Positions 1 to 11,281 of a DNA stretch of 64,000 bases are shown here, in pieces. The stretch's first letter is position 1. The number at the start of each line of letters is the position of its first letter. The notes under the pieces were generated by a model, which was not told the DNA's origin, made no database searches, and saw only the letters and a program-made list of their open reading frames with translations. This DNA is from Brachynemurus nebulosus (lineage: Eukaryota > Arthropoda > Insecta > Neuroptera > Myrmeleontidae), in assembly GCA_035578155.1 (NCBI GenBank), contig JAPWDM010000001.1:76723472-76787471 (forward strand), in the 5' to 3' direction. The position numbers and the translations under genes are program-made.

Positions 1-479
1 CAAAATTAACCCCCAGCACTATCTAATAGAATTAAGATTAAACGGTTGGATTTTGAAAATATTTTATGAAAATTAAATATGCTATGGAAATATGAATACG
101 GTTAATTTAGGGTTATTAGGCGAGAATTATGCTCAGAATTTTAGAATATCAAATTTGAATGAACCTCGAGGTCAGAATTGTCCGTCAAGGCCATCAAATA
201 AGCCCCAAATTAATTGTGATATTAAAATTGTCCCCTGCTATCTTGGTGCCCCAAGCAAGGCTTAAAATGGAAATACTCCTAAAACTACTTATTGATACGG
301 GTATCTAGCTACATAAGGGTGCGGAATTTAGCCATGCTATTGAAATATGCAGATTGCTACTTTAGAATCGTTTGACGAGCGGAGCCAAGTATTATTTCCG
401 AATATCTAATTTAAAATTGATCATTTGACCAATAGTTAAGATAATTTTACGTGGGTGAAACCACGGGTCACAGCTAGTG
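1..479 (-). repeat. Dispersed repeat family A, truncated copy
   Basis: This stretch is the reverse complement of 47719-48222, with clear similarity along its whole length. The shared end reads CTAGCTGTG followed by a CCCGTGG-type motif (reverse complement here, ending at about 479). The copy is cut by the window edge. No coding capacity was recognised. It is probably an end of an old non-coding transposable element. Confidence 0.8.
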
Positions 480-1260
480 TTTATATATAAAATATTGGTG
501 TGTCAAATCAACAAATTCGTAGCGGTTCGATTCCGACTGACTGCAAGTATTACTATTATTATTTTTTTTTTAATTTTGTTAATTAAATATTAAAATTAAT
601 AAATTTCAAAAATAAATAATTATTTCTAACAAAAAATATCATAAATTAAAATATAATAGTATTTTTTTAATTCGTGACCATTTACTGAATACTTTTTTAA
701 TAACTAATTTGGTTTTTTTTAAACAGGTAAATAATAAAATTACCAAAACCATTTTTTAACTATAAATATACTTATAATTATATACAAGAACCGGAATGAT
801 AATTTTTATAAAAACATTTATAACAGAAAATATTTTCGCATCTTGCACAGTTGATAAAAGCCGATTTTGTACAGAAACATAAAAATTAACATTCCGGTTC
901 TTGTAATAAAATAAAATTCTTAATTTTTTTAATTTAAAAATGGTTTTGGTAATTTTATTTACCTGTTTAAAAAAAAAAACCAAATTATTTATTGAACAAG
1001 TATTCAGTAAATGGTTACGAATTAAAAAAAAAATACAATTATATTTTAATTGATGATATTTATTGTTAGAAATAATTATTTATTTTTGAAATTTATTAAT
1101 TTTAATATTTAATTAACAAAATTAAAAAAAATTATGATAATAATACTTGCAGTCAGTCCGAATGGAATCCGTGCACTCTAGTCGCCACTCTAACTCTAGC
1201 ACGCTGCCGACTGCGCTACGTATTTGTTGATTTGACACACCAATACTTTATATATAAACA
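478..1260. mobile_element. Palindromic tRNA-derived (SINE-like) element
   Basis: The two halves are inverted copies of each other (about 478-800 against 889-1260) around a loop of roughly 90 bases. Each half carries part of a tRNA-like RNA polymerase III promoter. The right half, read on the minus strand, has a good A box, TAGCGCAGTCGG (1207-1218). The left half has a B box, GGTTCGATTCC (about 527-537), but has lost the A-box region. This suggests a head-to-head dimer of a tRNA-derived SINE. The outer ends share TGTTTATATATAAA. Confidence 0.7.
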
Positions 1261-1429
1261 TTCAGTAAATGAAGTTAGAATTTTGAAAGCGTTTTTCTCG
1301 AAATTGACTGGCCAATGGGTCGTTATATTTTAACAATTAATTAATCTTTGGGGGGACGATAATCCTGCGAAATCCCTTCCTGAAGTCAATTTCCCAGGTC
1401 GTGCCCTCTCCTTGTGAGTGTATAACATT

Positions 1430-2080
1430 ATTTTTTGCATTTACACATTTTTAAGGGTTGAAACAAATATAAAATTATTTTTTGCATTTACACATGTTTA
1501 AGGGTTGAAACCACCCCTCAGCTGTGTACTTAAAAATTTAAAAATTGATGCTATTTTGTTTATATATACTATACAGAGCTCAAGTAATACATATAACATT
1601 ATTTTTTGCATCTACAAATATTTAGGGGTTGGAACTACCCCTTCATGTGTGTACTTAAAAATTTATAAATTTATGATATTTTGTTTATATATACTATAAA
1701 GAGCTTTAGTAATAAATATAACATTATTTGCTGCATCCACAAATTTTCAAGGGTTGAAACCACCCCTTCAAGTGTGTGCTTAGAAAATTTAAAATTGATG
1801 GAATTTTATTTATATGTACTATAAAAAATTTTAGTAATAAATATAATATTATTTCTTATATCTACACATTTTTAAGGGGGTGAAACCACCCTTTCAGCTG
1901 TCGACTTGAAAATTTAAAAATTCCGAGATTTTATTCACATTATATATCACATAAAAATGGATTTTTTTTGCTTCCATACATTTATAGGGGTAAAATGTTC
2001 TTTCCAAATTGGAAATTAGAAACAAAAATTGACGAAATTTTGTTTACATGTACTACGAAGTAGTCTAGTACACTATTTAA
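1430..2080 (+). repeat. Tandem array, about 115-bp units
   Basis: About five degenerate units repeat, each with an AACATTATTTTTTGCAT block, a GGGTTGAAACCACCCC block and a TTTGTTTATATATACTAT block. Short open frames inside are not believable genes. The same units occur in opposite orientation at 2345-2710. Confidence 0.75.
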
Positions 2081-2344
2081 AAGCTATCTGTATTGCAAAA
2101 AAAATATACGGTAATGGTTTATTAACTGATTATGGCTCAAATTTATCGCAGTAATGAAATTGATGAAAAAAATGTTCAAAGCACAAATATATTTTACACC
2201 ACGCACATCGTATAAATGCCGGTTTTCCACCAACACTACAACACGGTATAGATTTTTCACTCCTAAAGTAACAGAATTCAACGGGGTGTTTAAATTTTCC
2301 AGGAGATACATCCAGGTATCCACTTTTGTACCAAGCATACTGGA

Positions 2345-2710
2345 ATAATTTTCCACAACAGTAAATTTTTAAGTACACATATGAAGGGGTAGTTTCAACT
2401 CCTAAAAATTTATAGATGCAATAAATACTGTTATATTTATTATTAGAGCTCTGTATAGTATAAATAAACAAAATATCAATTTTTAAATTTTTAAGTGCAC
2501 ATATAAAGGGGTGGTTTCAACACCTAAAAATTTGTAGATACAAAAAATAATGTTATATTTATTATTAGAGCTCCGTATAGTATATATAAACAAAATATCA
2601 TCAATTTTTAAATTTTTAAGTACACAGCTGAGGGGTAGTTTCAACCCTTAAACATGTGTAAATGCAAAAAATAATGTTATATTTGTTACTATAACTTTTT
2701 AAGGTACGTA
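2345..2710 (-). repeat. Inverted partner of the 115-bp tandem array
   Basis: Three to four units match the reverse complement of the array at 1430-2080 (for example AAAAAATAATGTTATATTT and GGGGTGGTTTCAAC). Together the two arrays form a large imperfect palindrome around 2080-2345. Nothing recognisable was found in the spacer between them. Confidence 0.75.
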
Positions 2711-4627
2711 TAAACAAAATTTCATCGATTTTTAAATTTTTGAGTTCCAACTTTGAGGGGACGTTTTACCCCTTAAAACCGTTTTTTAGCAGAAACTGAT
2801 ATTTTTTATGTTATTAGGTAGCCACTCTCTACATACTGACAAAGTTTCAGATCTTTTTGAATTTTCGACTTCTTCCCCTTTCCTTGTTCGATATCTACTA
2901 TAGTTTTAGCGACTTAACGATTCCAGTCGCAGTCGCAGTAACAAATGCGATCACAAAATAATAGTTGGGCAATTCCATGTATAAACCGATCACCCAAAAA
3001 TGACATGTTCTCCAAATTTAATTTTCCTGCGTATATAATAAGTTTACGATGTGTTGAGCTATGTACTCGAATATTATTGAATTATCTTCTACGTTGTCGT
3101 CCTGTAACGCTAAGAAATTCATTTAATTATGACAATTACCTAGAAAACACTCTAGACTCGGTAACTCGCACACTACTTTTACATTATATTCTTTATAAGA
3201 AATGTACTTAGTTGTTAGTTTTATTGATTTTATAAAGCAAACATCAGTTTTGTACCTAATAGGCGAAGAAACAATATCCGCAGTTAATATTATTTTAATA
3301 ATTTACTAACAAAATCAAGGCTAGAGACTTAATTTAAAATATAAATATAGAAAATCAAAGACGGAACAATATTAAAATTAATACTTTATTTTAACAATTA
3401 GTTAAAAAATTCACGTATTTTTTTAAAACCGAGTCCCGTAAAATCCGTATAATTCAAAAAAACAAAGAAAATCGAATAATACGTTATAGAGTGGACTGAG
3501 TACTTTAATTTAAAAAAGAAAATCGAAAATCAAAGGTGGGATGTTATAATCAATACTTAAATTTATCATTTAGTTGAAAAATTCACGTATTTTTTTGAAA
3601 CTGAGCACCGTAAAATCCGTAAAGTTCAAAAAAAAAACAAAGAAAATCTAGTACCACGTTATAGAGGAGACTGAGTACTTTAATTTAAAAAAAGAAAATC
3701 GAAAATCAAAGGTGGGGTAATGTTATAATTAATACTTTATTTTAATAATTAGTTAAAAAATTCACGTATTTTTTCTAAACTGAGCCCCGTAAAATCCGTA
3801 AAGTTAAAAAAAAAGAAAATCTAGTACCACGTTATAGAGGGGACTGAGTACATTAATTCAAAAAAAGAAAATCGAAAGTCAAAGGTGAGGTGATGTTATA
3901 ATTAATACTTTATTTTATCAATTAGTTAAATCCGTAAAACTCAAAAAACAAAGAAAATCGAGTACGACGTTATAGAGGGGACTGAGTACTTTAAAGAAAG
4001 AAAATCGAAAATCGAAGATATTTTCAGTATAAGCGATTAAAGAAAAAAATAAAACTTGCAATTACTTCAATATATATGCATGTATTGGAATGGAAATCGG
4101 TCTCATTGAAAGTGTATGTAAAGTACATTCAATACCATATGTAATCATTTTCTAATTATTCTTAGACTGAAAAAACTGATAAAATATTTTGGGGAATCCC
4201 CATTTTCTGATCTTGAACGCAACTTTGAATAATTATAACTTCGACAAAGTAGAAGATAATTCAATAACATTCGAGTACATAGCTCAACATATCGTAAACT
4301 TACTATATATGCAGGGAAATTAAATTTGGAGAATATGCCATTTTTGGGTGATCGGTTAATACATGGAATTGCTCAACTATTATTTTGTGATCGCATTTGC
4401 AACTGCGACTGCGACTGGAGTCGTTGAGTTGCTAAAACTGGAGTAGATATCTAACACGGAAAGGGCAAGAAGTCGAAAATTCAAAAAAATCTGAAACTTT
4501 ATCAGTATCTAGAGAGTGGCTACCTAATAACATAAAAAATATCAGTTGCTGCTAAAAAAACATTTTTAAGGGGTAAAACATCCCCTCAAAGTTGGAACTC
4601 AAAAATTTAAAAATCGATGACATTTGT
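2711..4627. mobile_element. Foldback element with tandem core
   Basis: Two inverted arms of about 380-400 bases (2711-3090 and 4230-4627) match closely. Both carry the GTCGCAGTCGCAGT / ACTGCGACTGCGAC segment and the CGATCACCCAAAAATG block. Between them, 3360-4010 holds about four tandem units of 170-190 bases, each with GTTATAGAG, GGACTGAGTAC and CCGTAAAATCCGTA. There is no transposase, so the element would be non-autonomous. The 115-bp family flanks it and grades into its outer ends. Confidence 0.75.
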
Positions 4628-5076
4628 GTAACTGGAGTCGTTAGTTAACTAATTATACAATGTTGCATTGTCATCAAAGTTATACACATACGCAAAATTT
4701 GAAACCACTAGGTCAATTAGAAGTTGTCTAAATTTTGATTGCAAGATTTGATCTAAACAAACATACTAACATAGCAAGTTAAATAAAAGCTTTTAAAAAA
4801 ATTGTTCCCTCTTATCATGAAATATTTTTCTTAATATAATAAAATGATGTTTATTACATATTGTAAAGCTGAAATACGACAAAGATACATCCTAACTCAC
4901 GGTTTTTTTGACTTATTAGTTTTTCATAACCAAGTAAAATTCAAAATTTTGCATTGTTACTAATATCTGGTTGACTAAAAAAAAAAGTAACAAGCTAAAC
5001 AAGCTAAACAAGTAATGCCATTGTAAGCTAAAACTTTACGGAAAGAAACAATTTAAGAACCATTTAAGAAGCTTAC
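4628..5076. other. AT-rich sequence, nothing recognised
   Basis: No coding frame, RNA gene or clear repeat was seen. It lies downstream (minus-strand sense) of the protease exon and would be intron. Confidence 0.5.
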
Positions 5077-5264
5077 CATTCAACGTAGCTTTTTTATTCA
5101 ATCGTACAAGTGCTATATCATTTTTAAATTTTGGATTTCCATAACTTTCATGTACAATTATATTTTTAGGACTAAAATCTTGAACAGGTTCAGCACAAAC
5201 TTGACTAATTTCGTCACAATCCTTGGTTGCTTCCAAATTATGTTCACCTAAGCGAATTTTATGC
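5077..5264 (-). CDS. Serine protease exon with catalytic Asp
   Basis: This is an internal exon of a chymotrypsin-fold (S1) serine protease of clip-domain type. The minus strand reads RLGEHNL, then a Cys-rich stretch, then VQDFSPKNIIVH and NDIALVRL. The last holds the catalytic Asp and matches the family's usual order. The exon starts after a TTATTAG acceptor and ends at a GTAAGC donor (GT at 5076-5075). It is 188 bases with no stop. It begins with one base that completes the codon left open by the exon at 22230-22495 and ends one base into a codon. The Ser-containing exon was not found to the left and is probably outside the window. Such enzymes act extracellularly in insect immunity or development; the substrate cannot be told. 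Confidence 0.85.
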
Positions 5265-5880
5265 CTAATAAAATAGAAAATACAAATTACTGTAATATAA
5301 TTTAATGTTGCATTTAAAAAGCAAATTAAATTTGAAAAGGGCAAGGCAAGATAAATGTATAGTGAAATGACCCCCATGGCCGATGTCTTTAATAATACAT
5401 GACACTGATAATCCAAGTGGTTGCCAAATATAAATTGATCCTTGATTTTGACTTAATTCTTGAGATATTCTGAAATGTTTGAGAAATTCATCAAAATCGG
5501 AGAAGCGCTTTTTGAGTAATAATATATTTGTTGATTATAATTATGACATTTTATACTAACTATAGAGGAAAATACTTAACACTTTAGTAGAATGGCTAGG
5601 ACAGTTCTGTGCCACCGCAAAACTAAGTAACTGGAACCCTTTTGCCAATGTTTGAAATCGTGTGACTTTACGGTACTACACATTCCGAACTTATGAGTCA
5701 TCAAAATGTAACGATGTGCAAACCCTGACATTTGATCGGACACGCGCACGCTCTGTTGGCCTTAAAATTCCTAAGAGATGAATTATAACATTAACAATCA
5801 CACAAGTAGTTAACCCATTAGGCGTCATTACAATTTGGTCATCACAATTTGGATTTCAGTGTTAACCCACCAGCACTAAC
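5265..5880. other. Intronic AT-rich sequence
   Basis: No gene, RNA or clear repeat was recognised. It would be intron of the serine protease gene. Confidence 0.5.
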
Positions 5881-5899
5881 ATAGTTTTGAAACCAAACT

Positions 5900-6490
5900 T
5901 AACGCATGCGCAGACTGAATTTTAGTACACAACGCATGCGCAGACTGAATTTTAGACTACAAATTGAGAGCTGGGTACACTACCGCGTCAAAAATGTGCG
6001 GTTACTCTAACCCAAGGGTTAGCCCCAAACTTTTGACACCGTATTGTACTTAAATTTCTGGTACACTGTCCTGTCAAAAGTGTCGACCCCCTTGATCAAA
6101 AAGTTGTCCGATCACTTTTTGAAGCGTACTGTACTTATTTTGTGTACGTGCAAACCTTGGCCTTTGACCCCAACACGCGCTTGCCTTAATTGCGTCAACT
6201 TAAACGAAAATTTGACTCGGCTGCTAACGATATTTCGTCGGGGCACTGTACCAAACGCTAGATTTTAAACCCCAATCATGATTTTAAAACTAACTTTGGA
6301 CTCTGGGGTCCAGATTTCGGACCGCTACTGTGCTACCGAAAATCGGGAGATCGCTAACGATAAATTTGTTCGGAGGGGGGGGGCACTGTACCAAGCGCTG
6401 GACACTGGTTAATATTTTAAAACTAACTTCGGACTCCAGAGTCCAAATTTCTGACCGCTACTGTACTACCGAAGATCGGGTGTCGACTGT
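5900..6490. repeat. Short direct repeats
   Basis: A segment containing CGCATGCGCAGACTGAA occurs twice in tandem at about 5903-5953. A unit of about 150 bases with GGGCACTGTACCAA, TTCGGACT-like and GACCGCTACTGT blocks occurs twice at 6236-6490. Nothing looks coding. The following 6491-7079 shows no recognisable feature. Confidence 0.55.
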
Positions 6491-7094
6491 ATTGCATGAT
6501 AAATTGTTTAGTAAAAACTTGTATACGAATTCAATTTGTTTATTTAAGATTTTTTAGCTGACTATTTAGGATGATGTAATTTCATGATATGTTTGCATCA
6601 TAATCGGGAGAATATTTATTTAAAAAGCAAGTCAGATCTTGTTAGTTCCGAGAATTAAAAATAAATTTGTTTACTTTAATAGATCATAAATCATTAATAT
6701 AGCTGTGTTAATTTAAGATTTTTCTGACTCATATTCGGAGATTTTTTCAATTTGTTTATATAAGACATGTTTTAATTTTAAAAATGTTTATTTAAGATTT
6801 TGATGACTCATCAATTCCTTTGTTAGGTTTCAAATGCGAAATAATTTTCTCGGAATTTTAAATTTGTGGCTTAACATTTGACCTTCGGTTATTTGCGTTG
6901 TAAAAATTCTGAGTCAGCATTTTTTGTGATTCCCCTCCAGAATTTTTCGAGCAGTCAAAATCGTATAAATTGAGGTTCGCGTGTCTCCTCAAATCACTTC
7001 TTCAGCAATCTTCAAGCAATTAATATTGCTATTGTTGCAACAATTTGTATTATTATTGTTTTAAAAATTAAAATACAGCAACAATGGTTGACAT

Positions 7095-7400
7095 GTGTTT
7101 CAGTTAATTTATTAACTAATCTCAAGTCGTGCTCACCCACATCTACGTCCAGCAGCATTTGCAGGTGATCCCATTTTGCAATTTTTACTTCATTGTCAAT
7201 TTCAAATCTCAGTTTTTTGTTTAAAAGGTTGTTTCTGAGGCCTTTTAGTAAATGCGGTGGATCAAAAATGGCAAAAATTATGAGGGTGTTCGATGACAGG
7301 GATTTTCATACCATACGGGCTTCTGGTCTGTAACTTTAAAGGCACTTCATTTACAAAAGCTTGATAAAACTTAAGTTTCGGTTGCATATAAATAATTAAT
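7095..7400 (-). pseudogene. P-element/THAP9-like transposase fragment
   Basis: An open minus-strand stretch of about 65 codons (7290 to 7095) contains FDPPHLLKGLRNN and, downstream, LVNKLTETHV. In P-element and THAP9 transposases an F-D-x-P-H-L-x-K-x-x-R-N-N motif belongs to the catalytic core and is followed by a conserved L-T-x-x-H segment. The match continues weakly upstream to about 7400 with a frameshift near 7290. There is no THAP finger and no C-terminal part, so this is a relic. It sits just outside the integrase end of the Polinton. Confidence 0.65.
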
Positions 7401-7689
7401 ACAAATACACACCTTCAGTTACACAGCCAAAAACTCATTTTATAGCGGATTTTCTCGGCATTGTGAAAATATTTAAATTGAAAATATTGAAAACTGTTAT
7501 TTTTACTAAAACAATTTTTATTAAAACGCCAACTATTGCTATTACTTTAAAATAATTCATTTTATTTATGTACCTTGACCAACAGAGGGCATTATCATCG
7601 ATACATTTTTTTTAAAGTCAAATTTATATTGAAGTGTCGTATCTATATAAGTTATTATCTATGGTTTAAACAATATCTGATTCTTGAAT
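7401..7689. other. Flank between P-like relic and Polinton integrase
   Basis: The stretch is AT-rich and holds no recognisable gene. The Polinton terminus should lie here or further left, but no terminal inverted repeat could be matched to the other side. Confidence 0.4.
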
Positions 7690-8592
7690 CTAGCTGTTGT
7701 TATCCGATGGGAAACCAAGCCACTTGACGAATACTTTTCCTTCACGTCTCTTCAGAATTCGTTCCACGAGATACACATCAGGATATTTAACTTTCTGTAG
7801 TTCGTACTCGTAAAGGCTGCCTCGGATAGGCCGTTGATTGATGTCTTCAAGTAAATATGTGACCGGATTTGTATGTTGAACTTTGACGATTTTAAAAATT
7901 TCCGTAGACCAATTTGGTGTGTAGCCTTTTTCAAAGATTGATTTAAATTTGCTAATTCGAACAAAGTCGTTAACTTTATACTTGGCTGCACCAGCAATTT
8001 TTATATTACTGTATACATTAGATAATAAATATGCCTCATTATCAGCAGTTACATCTCGTGGAGCCATTTTGATTGTACGATGCTTTGTTCTATTATATTC
8101 ATCAACTAAATCGTTAATTAATTGCAACCATTTATAATTACCGTTTAGAGAAAAAGCACGCCAAAGTTTATTCTTAATGGTATGATTAAAACGTTCAACT
8201 ATTGAAGCTTTTAACGTACTATACGTAGAGTAATGATTAATATTATGTTTTTCCATTAACGCCTTAAAGTTACTATTAACAAATTCTCGGCCGTCGTCTG
8301 TTTGAAGGTGAGTCGGTGTGCGCTTGCTTTGTTTGAATATTGATTCCATGGCAGCAGTAACAAGCGCTCCAGATTTATCTTTTACCGGTACAATCCAAGC
8401 ATACTTCGAAAATGTGTCAGTTGGTGTCAGCAGGTACCTATATCCATGATTTTCTTTCGCATAAGCACCCATTGCAACAAGATCAGTCTGCCATAAATCA
8501 TCGATACCCTTAGTTATAACAGGACGCCTTTTGAAATTTTTACGAGCCGATTTGTGTAATTCGCTTACAACTTGTTCTTTAACTTTACTCAT
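7690..8592 (-). CDS. Polinton integrase (rve core plus chromodomain)
   Basis: It would insert the element into chromosomal DNA. The frame is intact, 300 residues from the ATG at 8592. Acidic core residues are visible as WQTDLVAM (about D37), LQTDDGREF (about D99) and IVERFNHT (about E133), which fits a DDE integrase. The C-terminal end (about 275-300, YLVERILKRREGKVFVKWLG) is chromodomain-like, as in Polinton and some gypsy integrases. The N-terminal zinc-binding domain expected of a full-length protein is short or missing. Its ATG overlaps the stop codon of the upstream fibre-like gene by eight bases (8585-8592), so the two were probably co-transcribed. This is the best preserved Polinton gene here. 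Confidence 0.88.
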   Translation of the reverse strand: MSKVKEQVVSELHKSARKNFKRRPVITKGIDDLWQTDLVAMGAYAKENHGYRYLLTPTDTFSKYAWIVPVKDKSGALVTAAMESIFKQSKRTPTHLQTDDGREFVNSNFKALMEKHNINHYSTYSTLKASIVERFNHTIKNKLWRAFSLNGNYKWLQLINDLVDEYNRTKHRTIKMAPRDVTADNEAYLLSNVYSNIKIAGAAKYKVNDFVRISKFKSIFEKGYTPNWSTEIFKIVKVQHTNPVTYLLEDINQRPIRGSLYEYELQKVKYPDVYLVERILKRREGKVFVKWLGFPSDNNS

Positions 8593-8642
8593 CTTCAACT
8601 GTTGGCATGGTATTTACAGTGAGTTGCTTAAATAGGTTCGAT

Positions 8643-8653
8643 ATAAATTGTAT
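8643..8653. repeat. Target-site duplication of the RTE element
   Basis: ATAAATTGTAT occurs here and again at 10879-10889, directly flanking the RTE copy. The bases outside the two copies belong to one Polinton reading frame. Confidence 0.85.
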
Positions 8654-10878
8654 ACATGGTATAAAAAGCACGAACGACGACTATGGACATGAAAAAGCCC
8701 TGACGGACGAACAAAAAATCAAATAGATTATATAACAGCAAACGGCCGTTTTAAAAATTCTATTAAGGATGTTACTACGTATCCTGGAGCAGATGCTTAC
8801 ACAGACCATGTTCCGGTAGTTTGTAAGATAAAGTTAAATCTAAAAAATATTTCCACCTGCATAACTGGTAAATCAAATGTAAAAAATACAAAATATAATA
8901 GTGAATTAGATGAAAATATAGAGTGAAATAAAAAAATATTTTAAAACAGTACAAATAGTGAATAATAGTGACATTGAGAAAATCTGGAATCACTTAAAAT
9001 ATGTGTTTGAAATAATAGAAAAAAATACAACAGAAGAAACACAAAACAAGAAAGAAAAATGGATTACTGATGAGATACTAGAGGCAAAAAACGAAAAGTA
9101 AAAATATAATAAAATATAAACAACTAAACAAAGAAATTAAAAAGAAATGCAACAAAGCCAAAGAAGAACGGGTGAATACGCATTGCCAACAAATAAAAGA
9201 AATTAAAAATACTGAGGTTGTTTATCAAAAAGTAAAAGAAATTGTAAATAAAACTAAAACACATAATTCAAGTATTTTAACCGATGAGCATAATAATGTA
9301 TTGTGGGAAGAAGACGATAAAATTAGACAATGGGAAAAATTTATCAAATCTATATTTTCTGATGACACAAGACCAAATATAAAATAAAATACAGGAAATT
9401 TAATTGGGAACAAAATATTGAAATCAGAAGTGGAACATGCTATAAAATCGTTAAAAACTGGCAAAGCTAAAGGCCCGGATAACATCTCAATTGATTTAAT
9501 AAAAGCAACAGGGGAGTCAGGAGTGGAGTACATTACCAATTTATTAAATGCTATTTATGATACTGGATATATACGAAATGATATGAATAAATCAATATAT
9601 GTAATGTTTCCAAAAAGTACAAAAGCTAATAAATGTGACTAATTTCGACCAATTAGCTTAATTAATGATATAATAAAAATACTTACAAAGGTAATATTAC
9701 ATAGAATTCAGCGAAAATTAAACTACGAAGTAGCACCAGAACAATTTGGATTTATGCCACAAAAAGGCACTCGAAATGCGCTGTTATCGTTACATTTGCG
9801 GTCCATCGAAGTTAACAAGGATATATTTTTGTTTTTTAGATCTCACTAAAGCATTCGACAAAGTATATCATAATAAGATCATAGAAACGTTGAATAAAAT
9901 GGATATTGACAGTAAAGATATTCGTATGATAGAAGCCTTGTACTGGCACCAACAAGCCGCAGTTAGAGTTAATAATAATTTATCAAGTTTTATAGATATA
10001 CAACGTGGCGTACGACAAGGATGTGTACTGTCAGCTACACTTTTCAACATTTATATCGAAATGATCTTTAGAAATCTGGATGAAAAATTAGGTATTAGCA
10101 TCAATGGAAAATACATAAATAACTTAAGATATGCGGGCGATTCATTACTGATAGCAAGTAGTCAGGAAGATTTGCAGCAACAACTTAACATATTGAACTT
10201 ACATCTAAAAGAGTGGGGTCTTGAGATAAACTCAAAGAAAACTGTGTGTATGATAACAACTAAACAAAAAAACAATTTAAAATTAAATCTAAAAATAGAA
10301 GGTGAAACTATAAAACAATAACAAATGACGGAAAAAGTGACAGTGAAATTAAAAATCGTATTTTGTTAGCTAAAAAAACTTTATAAAATTTAAAAATTTA
10401 TTACTAAATAAAAATATAAGTGATAAAACAAAATTAAGATTTATAAAATGTTATGTGTGGTCAGTGCTGTTATACGGGAGCGAATCTTGGACCATTTCAA
10501 AAAGAATGGAGTCATCCTTGTTAGCTTTTGAAATGTGAATTTGGAGAAGAATCAAGAAAATAAGATGGACGGACAAAATTTCTAACGAACATATATTGGC
10601 TCGATATAGTATTAATAGAGAACTCTTAAAGACACTTAGAATAAGGCAATTGCAGTTCATGGGTCATGTGATAAGACAACAATCTATTGAAAATTTAATT
10701 CTAGGTGGGAAAATAATAGGTTTCAAATCAACAGAGAGAAAAAGATTAAATTTTATTAAATCATTACCATTGAAAGAGAAGAGCGTTGATCTTATTCACA
10801 TTGCCTATGACCGACAAAAATGGAATTCCATGATCGCCAACGTCTGCTAAGCAGACAAGGCACACAATGATGATGATG
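8654..10878 (+). mobile_element. RTE-like non-LTR retrotransposon, 5' truncated
   Basis: The copy starts inside the apurinic endonuclease domain: 8690-8860 reads SPDGRT, NQIDYI, PGADAYTDHVPVV, the usual end of an RTE endonuclease with the SDH motif as TDH. Reverse transcriptase follows, then a C-terminal region with QLQFMGHVIR. It ends in a short (GAT)n tail at 10867-10878 and is flanked by 11-bp duplications. Several stops and frameshifts break the frame. Assignment to RTE/BovB-like rests on the endonuclease and C-terminal motifs. It inserted after the Polinton was in place. Confidence 0.85.
9172..10850 (+). pseudogene. RTE reverse transcriptase, disrupted
   Basis: The pieces come in the normal order. 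A linker with KLKR-rich text is followed by a fingers region (KTGKAKGPDNIS at about 9450, RPISLINDI, EQFGFMPQKGTRNA near 9740), then palm (FLDLTKAFDKVYH near 9835, RGVRQGCVLSATLFNIY near 10005), then the C-terminal region (10596-10850). The catalytic YADD box reads YAGD (RYAGDSLL, about 10126-10150), so one metal-binding Asp is Gly. Stops interrupt at about 9642, 9838 and 10321. The enzyme would be inactive. Confidence 0.85.
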
Positions 10879-11281
10879 ATAAATTGTATTTTATTTTCTA
10901 ATTGCTTAAAATTAACATGAAATTCCTCTTTAAATACCGCATTTGCAATAGTTTCCATTACCATTTTCAACTCATTATCCATGTTCTCCAAATGACCAAG
11001 TTTTGCGGTCACAATTGATTCAAATTGTTTATGTGAATTTTCAAGTGTTGTCATACCGTCCGAAATTTTAGCAAGCACTTCATTAAGAAAAGCTAAGTTA
11101 ACAGCATCAGCTTTATGTTTAGGTGTGCAAACGTTTGTCAAACGTTTACCTTTCATATCGTAATCACCATTCGTTATTAAATTTATGGAAGCGGTCTTTA
11201 CGCGACTGCTGAATCGACCGAATTTATCAACGCTCATGTTTGAAATGACTATCTAATCAGGTTAATCACCTGTATTTACAT

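Larger units (their letters stand above)
8585..11237 (-). pseudogene. Polinton fibre-like coiled-coil gene, split by RTE
   Basis: The N-terminal part (11237 to about 10890) begins MSVDKFGRFSS and has NGDYDMKGKRLTNV followed by a DAVNLAFLNE segment. This is the start typical of Polinton trimeric or fibre-like proteins. A heptad-rich stretch follows (about residues 55-115) that could form a coiled coil. The frame is broken at 10889 by the RTE insertion. The same frame resumes beyond the insertion at 8653 and ends at a TAA at 8585-8587, overlapping the integrase start. The role as an attachment fibre is inferred from resemblance; the biochemical function is not established. Confidence 0.72.

Noticed and set aside
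756..983. A 75-codon minus-strand frame in the loop of the palindromic element
   Set aside because: It is low-complexity, AT-driven and spans the palindrome centre; no protein similarity was recognised.
2945..3211. An 88-codon plus-strand frame in the left arm of the foldback element
   Set aside because: Its inverted partner arm does not preserve the frame and no domain is visible.
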